In this document: positions 30,293 through 38,751 of the stretch, piece after piece
How positions within the stretch are numbered: position 1 is the stretch's first letter
Layout of the letters: every line of letters starts with the position of its first letter
Origin: Bacteroidota bacterium
GTDB taxonomy: Bacteria; Bacteroidota; Bacteroidia; CAIKAF01
Length of the DNA stretch: 39,227 bases
Reading direction: 5' to 3'
Assembly (NCBI GenBank): GCA_023432985.1
Contig: JAEZEQ010000033.1
Coordinates: forward strand, 1 to 39,227
The notes under the pieces: generated by a model
Databases searched by the model: none
What the model saw: the letters and a program-made list of their open reading frames with translations, nothing else
Told to the model about the DNA's origin: nothing
Made by a program: the position numbers and the translations under genes

Positions 30293-31027
30293 ATGAAAAA
30301 ACTGGCTATATTCTTATTGCTGGGAATAGTAGGATTTACTTCGGTATCAGATGCGCAAGCTCAAACGGAAACTGAAAAAAAGGAATTACCCAAACTTTTA
30401 AAACCGCGTCCTAAGCGTCAGGATCAAGTTATTTTCACCTTTCATGGTTCTCAGATTTTACGTAATGAAGGCCAGGGAGTTAAAAATAAATGGTATTCAT
30501 TTGGCTTCAGTGGAGCATTGATGTATGATTTCATTATCAAAAAATCAAATTTCAGTTTTGGTCTTGGAGCAGGTGCAAGCAATGACAACTTTTATCTTGA
30601 CAAGAAGATCACTTATGATCCAAGCACACAGGGGACTGTATTTCAGGCATTTCCTGACACATTCAAGCGCTATAAATTCTCTACAACCAGTATTGAAGTG
30701 CCCTTTGAAATTCGTTTCAGAGTTCAGCCTCACAAAAGAAACACCTTTAAAATTGCGGTTGGAGCCAAGGTTGGATATTTAGTTGGCGCACGTACCAAAT
30801 ATGTGGGTGACGGGGTTAATTATGAAGGAATAGAAGTCGACAAAGCAAAAATCAAAGAATTCAATCCTCCCGGAATCAATCGTTTGGTATATGGTGTGCA
30901 TATGCGATTGGGATATGGCCGTTTTGGCATAACGGGTTATTACGGATTATCCGAGTTATTCAAAAAAGGAAAAGGACCTTCGGGATGGCATCCTATAAAT
31001 GTGGGTATTACCCTCACGCCATTCTAA
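30293..31027 (+). CDS. PorT-family-like outer-membrane beta-barrel protein
   Basis: 244 residues. Signal peptide MKKLAIFLLLGIVGFTSV…AQAQ. The mature N-terminus is a charged, basic segment (ELPKLLKPRPKRQD), then about eight beta strands with aromatic belts (YSFGFSGALMYDFII, FSFGLGAGASNDNFYL, VYGVHMRLGYGRFGI, WHPINVGITLTPF) and a C-terminal Phe, as usual for barrels. Related to the PorT/outer membrane beta-barrel family of Bacteroidota. Codon use is cleaner (more ATT/ATC, fewer ATA) than in neighbours, which suggests high expression. Its stop overlaps that of the PAP2-like gene (convergent). Confidence 0.82.
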   Translation: MKKLAIFLLLGIVGFTSVSDAQAQTETEKKELPKLLKPRPKRQDQVIFTFHGSQILRNEGQGVKNKWYSFGFSGALMYDFIIKKSNFSFGLGAGASNDNFYLDKKITYDPSTQGTVFQAFPDTFKRYKFSTTSIEVPFEIRFRVQPHKRNTFKIAVGAKVGYLVGARTKYVGDGVNYEGIEVDKAKIKEFNPPGINRLVYGVHMRLGYGRFGITGYYGLSELFKKGKGPSGWHPINVGITLTPF

Positions 31028-31650
31028 AAATAGATTGTAAAAAAAATAAGGGAAATATATTGTACTGCAAGCCCTACCAAAAATCCGGAATAGATTTGGT
31101 AGGGCTTGTGTGCATTCAGCACCAGGCGCGACATGCCAACCAAACCTGATACAACGATACTCAGCAACATTATGGAAAAAGTATCGGCAAAATAGAAGTA
31201 GGATAAATAGGTAAAAATAGCCACCAGGCTACCCATACACATAGTATGAATGCTGATTTGATACCATAAGGTAAATAAAATGGCTATGCCCAGCAAAACG
31301 ATACCCGACAAGAGGAGAACCGAAATAATTTGAGGCAATCCGTTTATTAGGGACAGGGTATAATATGCGGCATAATAAAAAAGTGCTGAGAGTACAAAGG
31401 GAATAAATCTTTGTTCTCTTTTTGGCAGGTGCAGGGTTTCGGCCATACCCATACTTTTGAGAATAAGAATAGCGAGTAAGGGCATAAAAAACATAAACAG
31501 AGCCAATACCCCAAACAAATAGAATTTTGCTTTGAGCGGTATGGGGTCCAGACTATATACAGAGCCGCTAAACAATATATAAGCAGCCGCAAGCAGTGGC
31601 ACAATAAGGGGATTGAAAATATCGGAAATAATTTTGGAGAACCTGTACAT
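31024..31650 (-). CDS. PAP2-like polytopic membrane protein
   Basis: 208 residues with about six membrane segments. The C-terminal half carries a partial PAP2 (type 2 phosphatidic acid phosphatase) pattern: QISIHTMCMGSLVA then SRLVLNAHKPYQIYSGFLVG, corresponding to the H…SR…H…G layout. The first PAP2 motif, KxxxxxxRP, is not obvious (PKREQRFIPF is the nearest), so activity is uncertain. The protein would be an inner-membrane lipid-phosphate phosphatase or a non-catalytic relative. It starts one base after the stop of the 3-hydroxyanthranilate dioxygenase gene and so is probably its operon partner. Confidence 0.75.
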   Translation of the reverse strand: MYRFSKIISDIFNPLIVPLLAAAYILFSGSVYSLDPIPLKAKFYLFGVLALFMFFMPLLAILILKSMGMAETLHLPKREQRFIPFVLSALFYYAAYYTLSLINGLPQIISVLLLSGIVLLGIAILFTLWYQISIHTMCMGSLVAIFTYLSYFYFADTFSIMLLSIVVSGLVGMSRLVLNAHKPYQIYSGFLVGLAVQYISLIFFTIYF

Positions 31651-31651
31651 A

Positions 31652-32173
31652 TTAAACCGGTTTCGGAGGTGGTTCCATCAGAGTACCGCATTGTTTGCAG
31701 GTACGTAATTCTTCGGATCCGTAGAATTCGGCGAAAACTTTCTGGAAATCATTTTCTATGCTTTTGAGTGGGAAATAGGCTTCATATAATTTATGGTTAC
31801 AGTTTTCACAAAACCAAAGTAAGCCATCTTTTTCATCCGCTTTTCGTCTTCTTTCGATAACTAAACCAATGGTGTCGGCGCCACGCATGGGATTATGCGG
31901 CACTTTAGGCGGCAATAAAAATACATCTCCTTCGCGTATGGGTACATCTACAGCTTTCCCATTTTCCTGAATGCGCACGGTAATATCTCCTTCAAGCTGA
32001 TAAAAGAATTCCTCACCCTCATTATAGTGATAGTCTTTACGCGAATTTGGTCCGCCCACCACCATAACAATAAACTCGGCATCTTGCCAAACCACTTTAT
32101 TATTCACCGGTGGTTTCAACAGATCTCTATTTTCATCAATCCATGTTTTCAGGTTAAAAGGCCGTATAATCAT
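31652..32173 (-). CDS. nbaC: 3-hydroxyanthranilate 3,4-dioxygenase
   Basis: 173 residues from ATG 32173 (MIIRPFNLKTWIDENRD), the family's usual length and start. The frame runs to 32326 but those residues are not conserved and would overlap the divergent gene. It is a cupin with iron ligands His49, Glu55 and His93 (DYHYNEGEEFFYQLEGD, PHNPMRG), substrate arginines near Arg45 and Arg97, and a C-terminal rubredoxin-like iron site of four cysteines (CENC at 122-125, CKQC at 159-162). It opens 3-hydroxyanthranilate to the precursor of quinolinate in tryptophan (kynurenine) breakdown or NAD synthesis. No other kynurenine gene is in the window. Confidence 0.95.
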   Translation of the reverse strand: MIIRPFNLKTWIDENRDLLKPPVNNKVVWQDAEFIVMVVGGPNSRKDYHYNEGEEFFYQLEGDITVRIQENGKAVDVPIREGDVFLLPPKVPHNPMRGADTIGLVIERRRKADEKDGLLWFCENCNHKLYEAYFPLKSIENDFQKVFAEFYGSEELRTCKQCGTLMEPPPKPV

Positions 32174-32190
32174 GCTAAAAAGATTTAGTC

Positions 32191-32198
32191 TAAAGGTA
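32191..32198 (-). promoter_or_regulatory. -7-like element of the dioxygenase gene
   Basis: Minus strand TACCTTTA, 7 of 8 to TAnnTTTG, 17 bases before the ATG at 32173. It is divergent from the SDR promoter, and both lie in an 86-base gap. Confidence 0.4.
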
Positions 32199-32247
32199 AA
32201 AAGAATACGGCGAATCAGAAAAAAAAGGCATTTAAAAATGCAATAAT

Positions 32248-32255
32248 TATCTTTG
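32248..32255 (+). promoter_or_regulatory. -7 element of the SDR gene
   Basis: TATCTTTG, a perfect TAnnTTTG, only 4 bases before the ATG at 32260. The transcript should begin at or next to the start codon. Confidence 0.65.
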
Positions 32256-32259
32256 TAGA

Positions 32260-33039
32260 ATGGAATTAGGATTACAAGAAAAGAGGGCATTGGTTTGCGG
32301 TGCCAGTGATGGAATCGGGAAGGCATGTGCTATTCTGCTGGCTTCTGAAGGGGCTGCAATAACCTTATTGGCCCGAAACAAAGAAAAGCTGCAAGAAGTT
32401 ATGCGTCTCTTGCCCGGCTCCGGACATCAGTTGATACAAGCCGATATGGACAAGCCTGAGGAATTGAAAGCTATAATCAAGACACATATAGAGGCAGGCA
32501 ATCGCTATGATATTCTGGTAAACAACAGTGGGGGACCGGCAGCGGGACCGGCTTCATCTGCATTGCCCGAAGAATTCTTACTGGCATTCAACAGGCATCT
32601 CATTTGCAATCACATACTTTCGACAGCCCTTCTACCACAAATGCGTACGCAGAAGTCGGGTCGTATCATCAATATAATCTCCACTTCGGTCAAAGTTCCA
32701 CTCCCGAATTTAGGAGTGAGCAATACCATACGGGGAGCCGTTGCAAATTGGGCTAAGACACTGGCTAATGAAAATGCCGTTTATGGGATAACGGTAAACA
32801 ACGTTCTTCCCGGAGCTACGTCCACAGGCCGCTTACACAGTATAATTCAGAATAAATCGGAAAAAAACAAGCTATCTATCGAAGATGTAAATGAGGAAAT
32901 GCGGGCAGAAATTCCCATGAAACGTTTTGGAGATCCGGAAGAAATTGCGGCTGCCGTATGCTTTTTGGCATCTGAGAAGGCAAGCTATATCACCGGTATC
33001 AATTTACCCGTTGACGGAGGTCGTACCCCGTCTTTATAA
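32260..33039 (+). CDS. Short-chain dehydrogenase/reductase with altered catalytic motif
   Basis: 259 residues. Rossmann fold with GASDGIGKACA (14-24) for cofactor, NNSGGPAAGP (88-97) in place of NNAG, a serine at 141 (IISTSVKVP) and the tail YITGINLPVDGG. The usual YxxxK is replaced: the position 13 after Ser141 reads SNTIR (Ser154 for Tyr, Arg158 for Lys). A divergent SDR subgroup with SNxxR is known to me from Bacteroidota and other phyla, so this is likely a functional variant rather than decay. It is divergent from the dioxygenase gene, which suggests a role near aromatic or tryptophan breakdown, but the substrate is unknown. Confidence 0.88.
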   Translation: MELGLQEKRALVCGASDGIGKACAILLASEGAAITLLARNKEKLQEVMRLLPGSGHQLIQADMDKPEELKAIIKTHIEAGNRYDILVNNSGGPAAGPASSALPEEFLLAFNRHLICNHILSTALLPQMRTQKSGRIINIISTSVKVPLPNLGVSNTIRGAVANWAKTLANENAVYGITVNNVLPGATSTGRLHSIIQNKSEKNKLSIEDVNEEMRAEIPMKRFGDPEEIAAAVCFLASEKASYITGINLPVDGGRTPSL

Positions 33040-33108
33040 CGAATAGAAGCAGCCGGATAATTTAGAAAGCATTCGAAACCGTAGTATACTTTTTACGTAA
33101 AACAAATT

Positions 33109-33813
33109 ATGCGTATCCTCATTATCCCATTCTTCCTATTCATTTTTGGAGCCGCCTACGGGCAGGTGAACAATGGGGGGATTGTGGTATTCGATATGGA
33201 AAAAGGCAATCCGTATGTGAATGATCGGTCGGATTTAGGTGCGCATAAAAACTTAATCAAAATCGGCATTTTTTCTCCATTGCGCGGCGTATTCGAATTG
33301 GGCTATGAGCGTTTATTGCCACAGGGTTTTAGTATAGAATCTTTTATAGGCTATACCTATAGAGATTATATTTTCGAGAGGTTCAGTACGGGCCATATAT
33401 TCAATTCCGACATATTGGAAGCCAACGGAGGTGTATCCGGACGATTGGGCATAAAATACTATCCTTTTTCAGAAGGTTGGTTTTCGGGTTTATATTTTGC
33501 CAATGAAGGCGGTTATCGCATGTACAACTTCACGGCTACGCTGACTGAGGTGCAATCGGGAGGGAATTATAGCGAAAAGAAAATGAAATTATTCTATGAT
33601 TTTGCCGAAATACGATTCAGTGTTGGACAAAATATCAGTTCGAAACAAGGACGTTTTTTCGTTGATTACAGAGTAGGTCTTATATACCGAATTGCCGCGT
33701 CGACCTATCCTGAATTTGTAAACAATGGCAATAACGCCACATATACAGCCCGGAAAAGTAGTCGCTTCGGACCTGCCGGCGCATTCAATATAATGATGGG
33801 TTATGCATTTTAG
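33109..33813 (+). CDS. Small outer-membrane beta-barrel protein
   Basis: 234 residues. Signal peptide MRILIIPFFLFIFGAAYGQ. The mature protein has strand pairs with aromatic ends (FELGYERLLPQGFSIESFIG, VSGRLGIKYYPF, SGLYFANEGGYRMYNF, AEIRFSVGQNISS, AGAFNIMMGYAF) and a terminal Phe, typical of an 8- to 10-stranded outer-membrane barrel of the OmpA-like or DUF3575 kind. No enzyme motif. Its stop is 5 bases from the stop of a convergent 39-residue lipoprotein gene. Function unknown. Confidence 0.78.
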   Translation: MRILIIPFFLFIFGAAYGQVNNGGIVVFDMEKGNPYVNDRSDLGAHKNLIKIGIFSPLRGVFELGYERLLPQGFSIESFIGYTYRDYIFERFSTGHIFNSDILEANGGVSGRLGIKYYPFSEGWFSGLYFANEGGYRMYNFTATLTEVQSGGNYSEKKMKLFYDFAEIRFSVGQNISSKQGRFFVDYRVGLIYRIAASTYPEFVNNGNNATYTARKSSRFGPAGAFNIMMGYAF

Positions 33814-33818
33814 TTAAA

Positions 33819-33938
33819 TCACATGGGTCCCATGGGTGTGGAACGACCTTTCAATCCCCCACATTTTCGGGTCGATGTGCAACTGCCCAACAATAAAATG
33901 GCACAGATAAAAATGGCGATAAGCGGTAATGTTTTCAT
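33819..33938 (-). CDS. 39-residue lipoprotein
   Basis: A very short gene read directly from the gap. ATG at 33938, TGA at 33819. The N-terminus MKTLPLIAIFICAILLLGSC is a textbook lipoprotein signal with lipidated Cys20. The mature peptide is 20 residues: Cys-Thr-Ser-Thr-Arg-Lys, then CGGLKGRSTPMGPM. The last nine residues resemble the (K/R)TPMGxM ends of tiny Bacteroidota lipoproteins that I have seen, which supports a real gene. It is 55 bases downstream of lnt, the enzyme that N-acylates lipoproteins, on the same strand. Role unknown; the mature part is too small for an enzyme. Confidence 0.75.
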   Translation of the reverse strand: MKTLPLIAIFICAILLLGSCTSTRKCGGLKGRSTPMGPM

Positions 33939-33993
33939 ACCCTATAAACGATGCATCCGTGTTGAATCCGATTACTTTTAGAAAAATTAACGC

Positions 33994-35607
33994 CTAGATA
34001 TAAGGATTTCTCTTCTTCAAAAAGCGTTTCATAAACTGAAAAAGCAGGAGGACTATAGATCCAAAAAAAGCCATTCTGCCGATAATATCGCCATGTTTAC
34101 TGTAAAAACTGAGCTTATTATTCAGTGGCAAATCGGCTTTAAGTGCGATGGCTTCATCCCATTTCGATTGCATCATGACATCTCCTTTTTCATTTATAAA
34201 TCCGGAAATTCCCGTATTGGCGGAGCGGGCAATAGCGCGTCGATTTTCCACTGCGCGCAGGCGTGCATAGGCAAAATGTTGTTTATAGCCGGGAGTATCT
34301 TTCCACCAGCCGTCATTGGTAACAATAGCGATAAAGGTGGCTCCTTTTTTCACATAATCCGTCATATAGTCCCCAAAAACAGACTCGTAGCAAATAACCG
34401 GCGCAGCTATTTTCATAGAATCGGTCGAATAGAACACCGATCTTTCCTTCTGTGTTCCCATATTTCCGATGGGACCCAGATTCGAGAAAATACTTTCCTG
34501 AAAGGGTTTCAGATATTTCTGAAATGGGATCATTTCGGGGCCGGGTACCAGTTTACTTTTATGGTAGATTTGGAGATTTGATCCGGAGTCGATTTGCATA
34601 GCCGAGTTATAATCCACCACCCAATCGCCCATTCTGTTTTGGGTAGCTTGTGGGGGTAAATCGGGCTCATTGCCTTTAAATTTTTCCAAATAAGTAAGCC
34701 CTGTTATAAACTTCAGATTAGGGAAGCCGAGCATGGAATTTCGAATATAATCCAGGTCCTCCGAATTATTCTGTTTATGCTTCCAAATGCCGTATGGGAT
34801 GGCTGTTTCGGGACAGATAATATAATCTGTTTGCGCATCTGTTTTTTGCATTCCGAGTGCGACCAATTTTTCCAGTTGCGTTTGTTGATCTGTAGAAAAT
34901 TTCTCGTTATAGGGATCAATATTGGGCTGCACGACCACAATCGACGCGGTATAATCCGATTCCGTATAGGTAAAATAGCGTAAATAAGAAAAGCTTACGG
35001 GCACAATAATCAGTCCGAGTGCCAATGCGGCTTTTTTTCGAAAAAGGGGTTGATTGGTGAAGGATTTGAGGGCATACATAAAAGCATAATTCACCGTCAA
35101 CACCCAGAGCGAGCCACCTAAAACTCCGCTATACTCGTACCATTGAACCCAATCGGGGAAATTGGCGAAAGCATTACCTATGGTGAGCCAGGGCCAGGTA
35201 AGATCCCAGCGCATATGTCCGAATTCGAAAGCAATCCACGTCGCTAATAAACCCCATACGGCTATACGTTCGCTGCTGTATTTCATGAGCCAGGCAAAGG
35301 CGTACCAAACCAGAGCCATAAACATAGAATTGCAAACCCATGCTACAATAGCGCCCGGTCCGGAGGCATAATAAACCCAATAGGTAGTAAGAAAATTAAA
35401 CACAAAAAAGCCCCACCAAAAAACGAGAAAACTCGTACTTAATCGATTATGTCCTGAATCGCGTATAAATTTTTCGGCAAAGAACATGGGCAAAAAAGCC
35501 ACGAAGAGAAGTCCGGGAAACCCATTAGCCGGCCAAGATGCAGCCAGCAATAAGCCACTTAGAGTGCTCATTAAATAGGCTGCTGGAATATGAGGTAATT
35601 TCTTCAT
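33994..35607 (-). CDS. lnt: Apolipoprotein N-acyltransferase
   Basis: 537 residues. About six to eight N-terminal membrane helices (to ~residue 215), then a periplasmic nitrilase-like domain with the catalytic triad Glu267 (IICPETAIPYG), Lys350 (YHKSKLVPGPE) and Cys406 (APVICYESVFG), and a final helix. It adds the third acyl chain to lipoproteins from phospholipid. The loop motifs match the family (HFAYARLRAVENRRAIARSANTGIS in part). The gene follows rodA by 3 bases, so lipoprotein maturation is co-transcribed with rod-shape genes. The downstream 39-residue lipoprotein may be on the same message. Confidence 0.95.
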   Translation of the reverse strand: MKKLPHIPAAYLMSTLSGLLLAASWPANGFPGLLFVAFLPMFFAEKFIRDSGHNRLSTSFLVFWWGFFVFNFLTTYWVYYASGPGAIVAWVCNSMFMALVWYAFAWLMKYSSERIAVWGLLATWIAFEFGHMRWDLTWPWLTIGNAFANFPDWVQWYEYSGVLGGSLWVLTVNYAFMYALKSFTNQPLFRKKAALALGLIIVPVSFSYLRYFTYTESDYTASIVVVQPNIDPYNEKFSTDQQTQLEKLVALGMQKTDAQTDYIICPETAIPYGIWKHKQNNSEDLDYIRNSMLGFPNLKFITGLTYLEKFKGNEPDLPPQATQNRMGDWVVDYNSAMQIDSGSNLQIYHKSKLVPGPEMIPFQKYLKPFQESIFSNLGPIGNMGTQKERSVFYSTDSMKIAAPVICYESVFGDYMTDYVKKGATFIAIVTNDGWWKDTPGYKQHFAYARLRAVENRRAIARSANTGISGFINEKGDVMMQSKWDEAIALKADLPLNNKLSFYSKHGDIIGRMAFFGSIVLLLFQFMKRFLKKRNPYI

Positions 35608-35610
35608 TAT

Positions 35611-36912
35611 TTAGGATAAAACCGCTTGTCTTTTGCTGTTTAATTTTATAAAAATAAAAATAAGAATAGTAAAACTAAAAAGGGATGATCCGCCGTAGCT
35701 AAACATGGGTAATGGTATACCTATTGTGGGCACCAATCCGATGCACATACCGATATTAATGGCAATATGGGCAAATAAAATAGAGGCGACGCCATATCCA
35801 TAAATTCGACTAAATCGGGATTTCTGTCGTTCCGCATTCAGTACGATGCGTATTAAGAGTCCGAAATACACCAAAATGAGCAAAGTGCTTCCTAAGAAAC
35901 CCCACTCTTCACCTACAGCAGAAAAAATAAAGTCGGTATATTGTTTGGGCACAAAACGGTATTTGGTTTGCGTTCCTTCGAGGAATCCTTTTCCGACCAG
36001 TCCCCCCGATCCTATAGCTATTTTACTTTGATTCACATTATACTCAACACCTTTAGGGTCTTGCAATTTGCCTACCAATACCAGAATACGGTCTCTTTGG
36101 TGTTTTTGCAGCACATCATGCATCAAATAATCTGTTCCAAATACCAAACCCGAGAATGCCAAACCACTCAGCAGTGCCAGGGCAATAAGGCCTTTACTGG
36201 CTCTAAAGAGTAGGGCAAAAATCAATGCAATGGCAGCAATAATGGAGAGTAAAATAACCTTATCGACTAAAACGGTAAGCAATACAACCACTATAGCCAA
36301 TACGGCATAAACGAGTACGAGTCCGGTAAACCCTTCTCTATAAAAAACCAGAAAAAGGGCCATAAATGCGACCGTAGAGCCGGTATCATTTTCAAGTAAA
36401 ATAAGAATAGCGGGTAAAATAAAAAGGGCCAATGCGATAATTCCTTGGCGCGATAATTTTACAGGCACATCAAAAAATTTAAAAAGCGTGGTTCCGGGGC
36501 CTCCGAAACTAAATCCTTTCTCGCCCATAAATTTGGCCAGTACCAGTGCCGTAGCAAATTTGGCAAATTCGGAGGGTTGAAATTTGAGACTTTCGGTAAT
36601 AACGAACCAGGACTTACTTCCCGACACTTCTTGTCCGACTATGAGTACGCCCACCAGAAACAGTATAGATAGCCCATAAATGGGATAGGCAAAAGCGGTA
36701 AAAAAGTGGTGATTCATAAACATGATTACAAATGCAGCCAGAAAAGAAATAGAGATCCAGAGCAATTGGCGGCCGTAGGAAGTAGACATATCGAACAAAT
36801 CTCCGCTACTTTCCATTTGGGAGGCGGCATATACATTCATCCATCCAAAAAAGACGATGAATAGATATAAGAAAATCATAAGCCAGTCAATATGTACTTC
36901 TTTTCTTCCCAT
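35611..36912 (-). CDS. rodA: RodA, SEDS-family peptidoglycan glycosyltransferase
   Basis: 433 residues with about ten membrane helices. Signatures: QVSGSKSWF-like EVSGSKSWFVI, LKFQPSEFAKFATALVLAKFM, LILLENDTGSTVAFMALFLVF, AVGEEWGFLGSTLLILVYFG and VPTIGIPLPMFSYGGSSLFSF. It polymerises lipid II glycan for cell elongation together with PBP2, whose gene ends 6 bases upstream. The length, slightly above E. coli RodA (370), comes mainly from a longer periplasmic loop after helix seven, typical of Bacteroidota. Confidence 0.96.
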   Translation of the reverse strand: MGRKEVHIDWLMIFLYLFIVFFGWMNVYAASQMESSGDLFDMSTSYGRQLLWISISFLAAFVIMFMNHHFFTAFAYPIYGLSILFLVGVLIVGQEVSGSKSWFVITESLKFQPSEFAKFATALVLAKFMGEKGFSFGGPGTTLFKFFDVPVKLSRQGIIALALFILPAILILLENDTGSTVAFMALFLVFYREGFTGLVLVYAVLAIVVVLLTVLVDKVILLSIIAAIALIFALLFRASKGLIALALLSGLAFSGLVFGTDYLMHDVLQKHQRDRILVLVGKLQDPKGVEYNVNQSKIAIGSGGLVGKGFLEGTQTKYRFVPKQYTDFIFSAVGEEWGFLGSTLLILVYFGLLIRIVLNAERQKSRFSRIYGYGVASILFAHIAINIGMCIGLVPTIGIPLPMFSYGGSSLFSFTILIFIFIKLNSKRQAVLS

Positions 36913-36918
36913 AGTGCC

Positions 36919-38751
36919 TTAGTTTGCCGCTTTATTTTTCTTAATCAGATTTCCCTGTAACATTCTTTTTTCCATATCCGTTCTTTTGATTTCTCTGAAC
37001 AAATATTTTTCGATCATCAGGCTTGCGATTGGGGCGGCCCAGGTGGCGCCGTAGCCGGCATTTTCGACCAGAACTCCAATTGCAATTTTAGGTTTATCGA
37101 GTGGGGCAAAAGAAACGAAGACGGAGTGGTTATCGCCATGTGGGTTTTGTGCGGTTCCGGTTTTTCCGCCCATGGTCAGGTCGGCTATTTTCACACTTCT
37201 ACCCGTCCCTCCTGTCATAACTAAGCCCATAGATTCGGCGATAATTTCCATATACTGCGACTCAATTCCTGTTTGGTTCTTTTTGAACATATTCAATTCT
37301 TGTCCGTCCACGGCCTTTCCCAGATGGGGTGTAATCCACCATCCCCGATTGGCAATAGCGGCCGTCATATTTGCCAATTGGAGGGCATTGGTTTTAATTT
37401 CGCCCTGACCAATTCCCAACGAAATAATGGTTGTTGCTTTCCATTTTCCTTTGCCGTACCATTTATCATAAAAGCTTGTTTTGGGGATTAATCCCGATTT
37501 CACATTCGGCAAATCGCTATCGGGAAAATTGGTACCCAAGCCAAAAGCAGTAATATAATCCCGCCATACTTGATAGCCTTCTTCGGCTGTTTTTCTGCTA
37601 TTGATAATATCTCTAAAAGTGGCGCAATAATAGGGGTTACAAGAGGTTTGAATGGAGTAGCGCAAATCCGGATTTGGCGCATGGGGGTGACATTTCACTA
37701 TATGTCCGCCTACTCTAAAACCGCCTCCACAATGATATCTGGTTTCGGGTTTCAAAACGCCCAATTGCAATCCAATTGCTGCCTGCAACAATTTAAAAGT
37801 AGACCCGGGAGGATATCCGTCCATCACCGCTCTATTAAACAGAGGCAGGTCTTCGTTCATGACCAGACTGCCATAATTCTTCCGAATTCCACGCCCCACC
37901 AGTAAATTAGGATCATATCCGGGCGAGGTAACCATGGCCAATATCTCACCACTTTCCGGTTCTATAGCCACTATAGCTCCTTTTTTATTTTGCATTAGCA
38001 ATTCGCCATATTCTTGCAATACCATATCGAGGGTAGTGGTCAGACTTTTCCCGGCAATAGAAGCGGTATCATATTCCCCGTTCATATAGGAACCGCGTGG
38101 ATTTCCTAAATTATCTACAAATACATTCTTCGATCCTTTTACCCCTCTGAGCACCGTTTCATAGCTTTCTTCCAATCCGGTATTTCCAATATAATCACCG
38201 GGTTTATAATAGGGATCATTTTTCAAATTTTCGTCGTTTACCTCGCTGATATAACCGAGTACGTTTGCGGCAATAGGTTTAGGATATTTTCGTAAAATAC
38301 GCGGTTGAAGGAAAAAGCTGGGAAACTTATACATCTTCTCTTCCAGAGCTGCCACTTCGAGTTTACCCATTTGTTTCACAATAGCGGTGGGCGTACTTTT
38401 ACCCAGGCGCCTTTGCTTAATGAGCTTATTAATTTGATCGAGGCTTTTCTTAAATTCGGCCTGTGGGATTCCGGCTAATCGGCACAATTCCGCCGTATCC
38501 AATTCGGCCATTTCGGAGGGCACCACCATGAGGTCGTAGGACACTTCGTTATAGACCAGTACTTCCCCATTTCGGTCATAAATATATCCACGTGCGGGGT
38601 ATTGGGTATACTTACGAATGGCGTTAGAATTGGCTACTTGTTTATAGGTATCATCAAAAATCTGAAGCGAGGCCAATTGTGCAATAAATGCCAAAGCAGT
38701 AATGGCAAAAATTGCGACAAATACCCATTTTTTATTTCCTGATTCTTCCAT
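36919..38751 (-). CDS. mrdA: Penicillin-binding protein 2 (elongasome transpeptidase)
   Basis: 610 residues. One N-terminal membrane helix (WVFVAIFAITALAFIAQLASL), a pedestal domain with ARGYIYDRNGEVLVYN, and the transpeptidase with PPGSTFKLLQ (nucleophile Ser317, Lys320), the Ser-x-Asn-type QTSCNPYY (SCN) and GGKTGTAQNPHG. It cross-links peptidoglycan during elongation, in complex with RodA. All three catalytic motifs are intact. The start is directly after the mreD stop (38751/38752), a tight operon. Confidence 0.96.
   Translation of the reverse strand: MEESGNKKWVFVAIFAITALAFIAQLASLQIFDDTYKQVANSNAIRKYTQYPARGYIYDRNGEVLVYNEVSYDLMVVPSEMAELDTAELCRLAGIPQAEFKKSLDQINKLIKQRRLGKSTPTAIVKQMGKLEVAALEEKMYKFPSFFLQPRILRKYPKPIAANVLGYISEVNDENLKNDPYYKPGDYIGNTGLEESYETVLRGVKGSKNVFVDNLGNPRGSYMNGEYDTASIAGKSLTTTLDMVLQEYGELLMQNKKGAIVAIEPESGEILAMVTSPGYDPNLLVGRGIRKNYGSLVMNEDLPLFNRAVMDGYPPGSTFKLLQAAIGLQLGVLKPETRYHCGGGFRVGGHIVKCHPHAPNPDLRYSIQTSCNPYYCATFRDIINSRKTAEEGYQVWRDYITAFGLGTNFPDSDLPNVKSGLIPKTSFYDKWYGKGKWKATTIISLGIGQGEIKTNALQLANMTAAIANRGWWITPHLGKAVDGQELNMFKKNQTGIESQYMEIIAESMGLVMTGGTGRSVKIADLTMGGKTGTAQNPHGDNHSVFVSFAPLDKPKIAIGVLVENAGYGATWAAPIASLMIEKYLFREIKRTDMEKRMLQGNLIKKNKAAN

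Noticed and set aside
32174..32326. N-terminal extension of the 3-hydroxyanthranilate dioxygenase
   Set aside because: The extra 51 residues are not family-like, overlap the divergent SDR start, and lie upstream of a -7-like box at 32191-32198. The ATG at 32173 is the family start.
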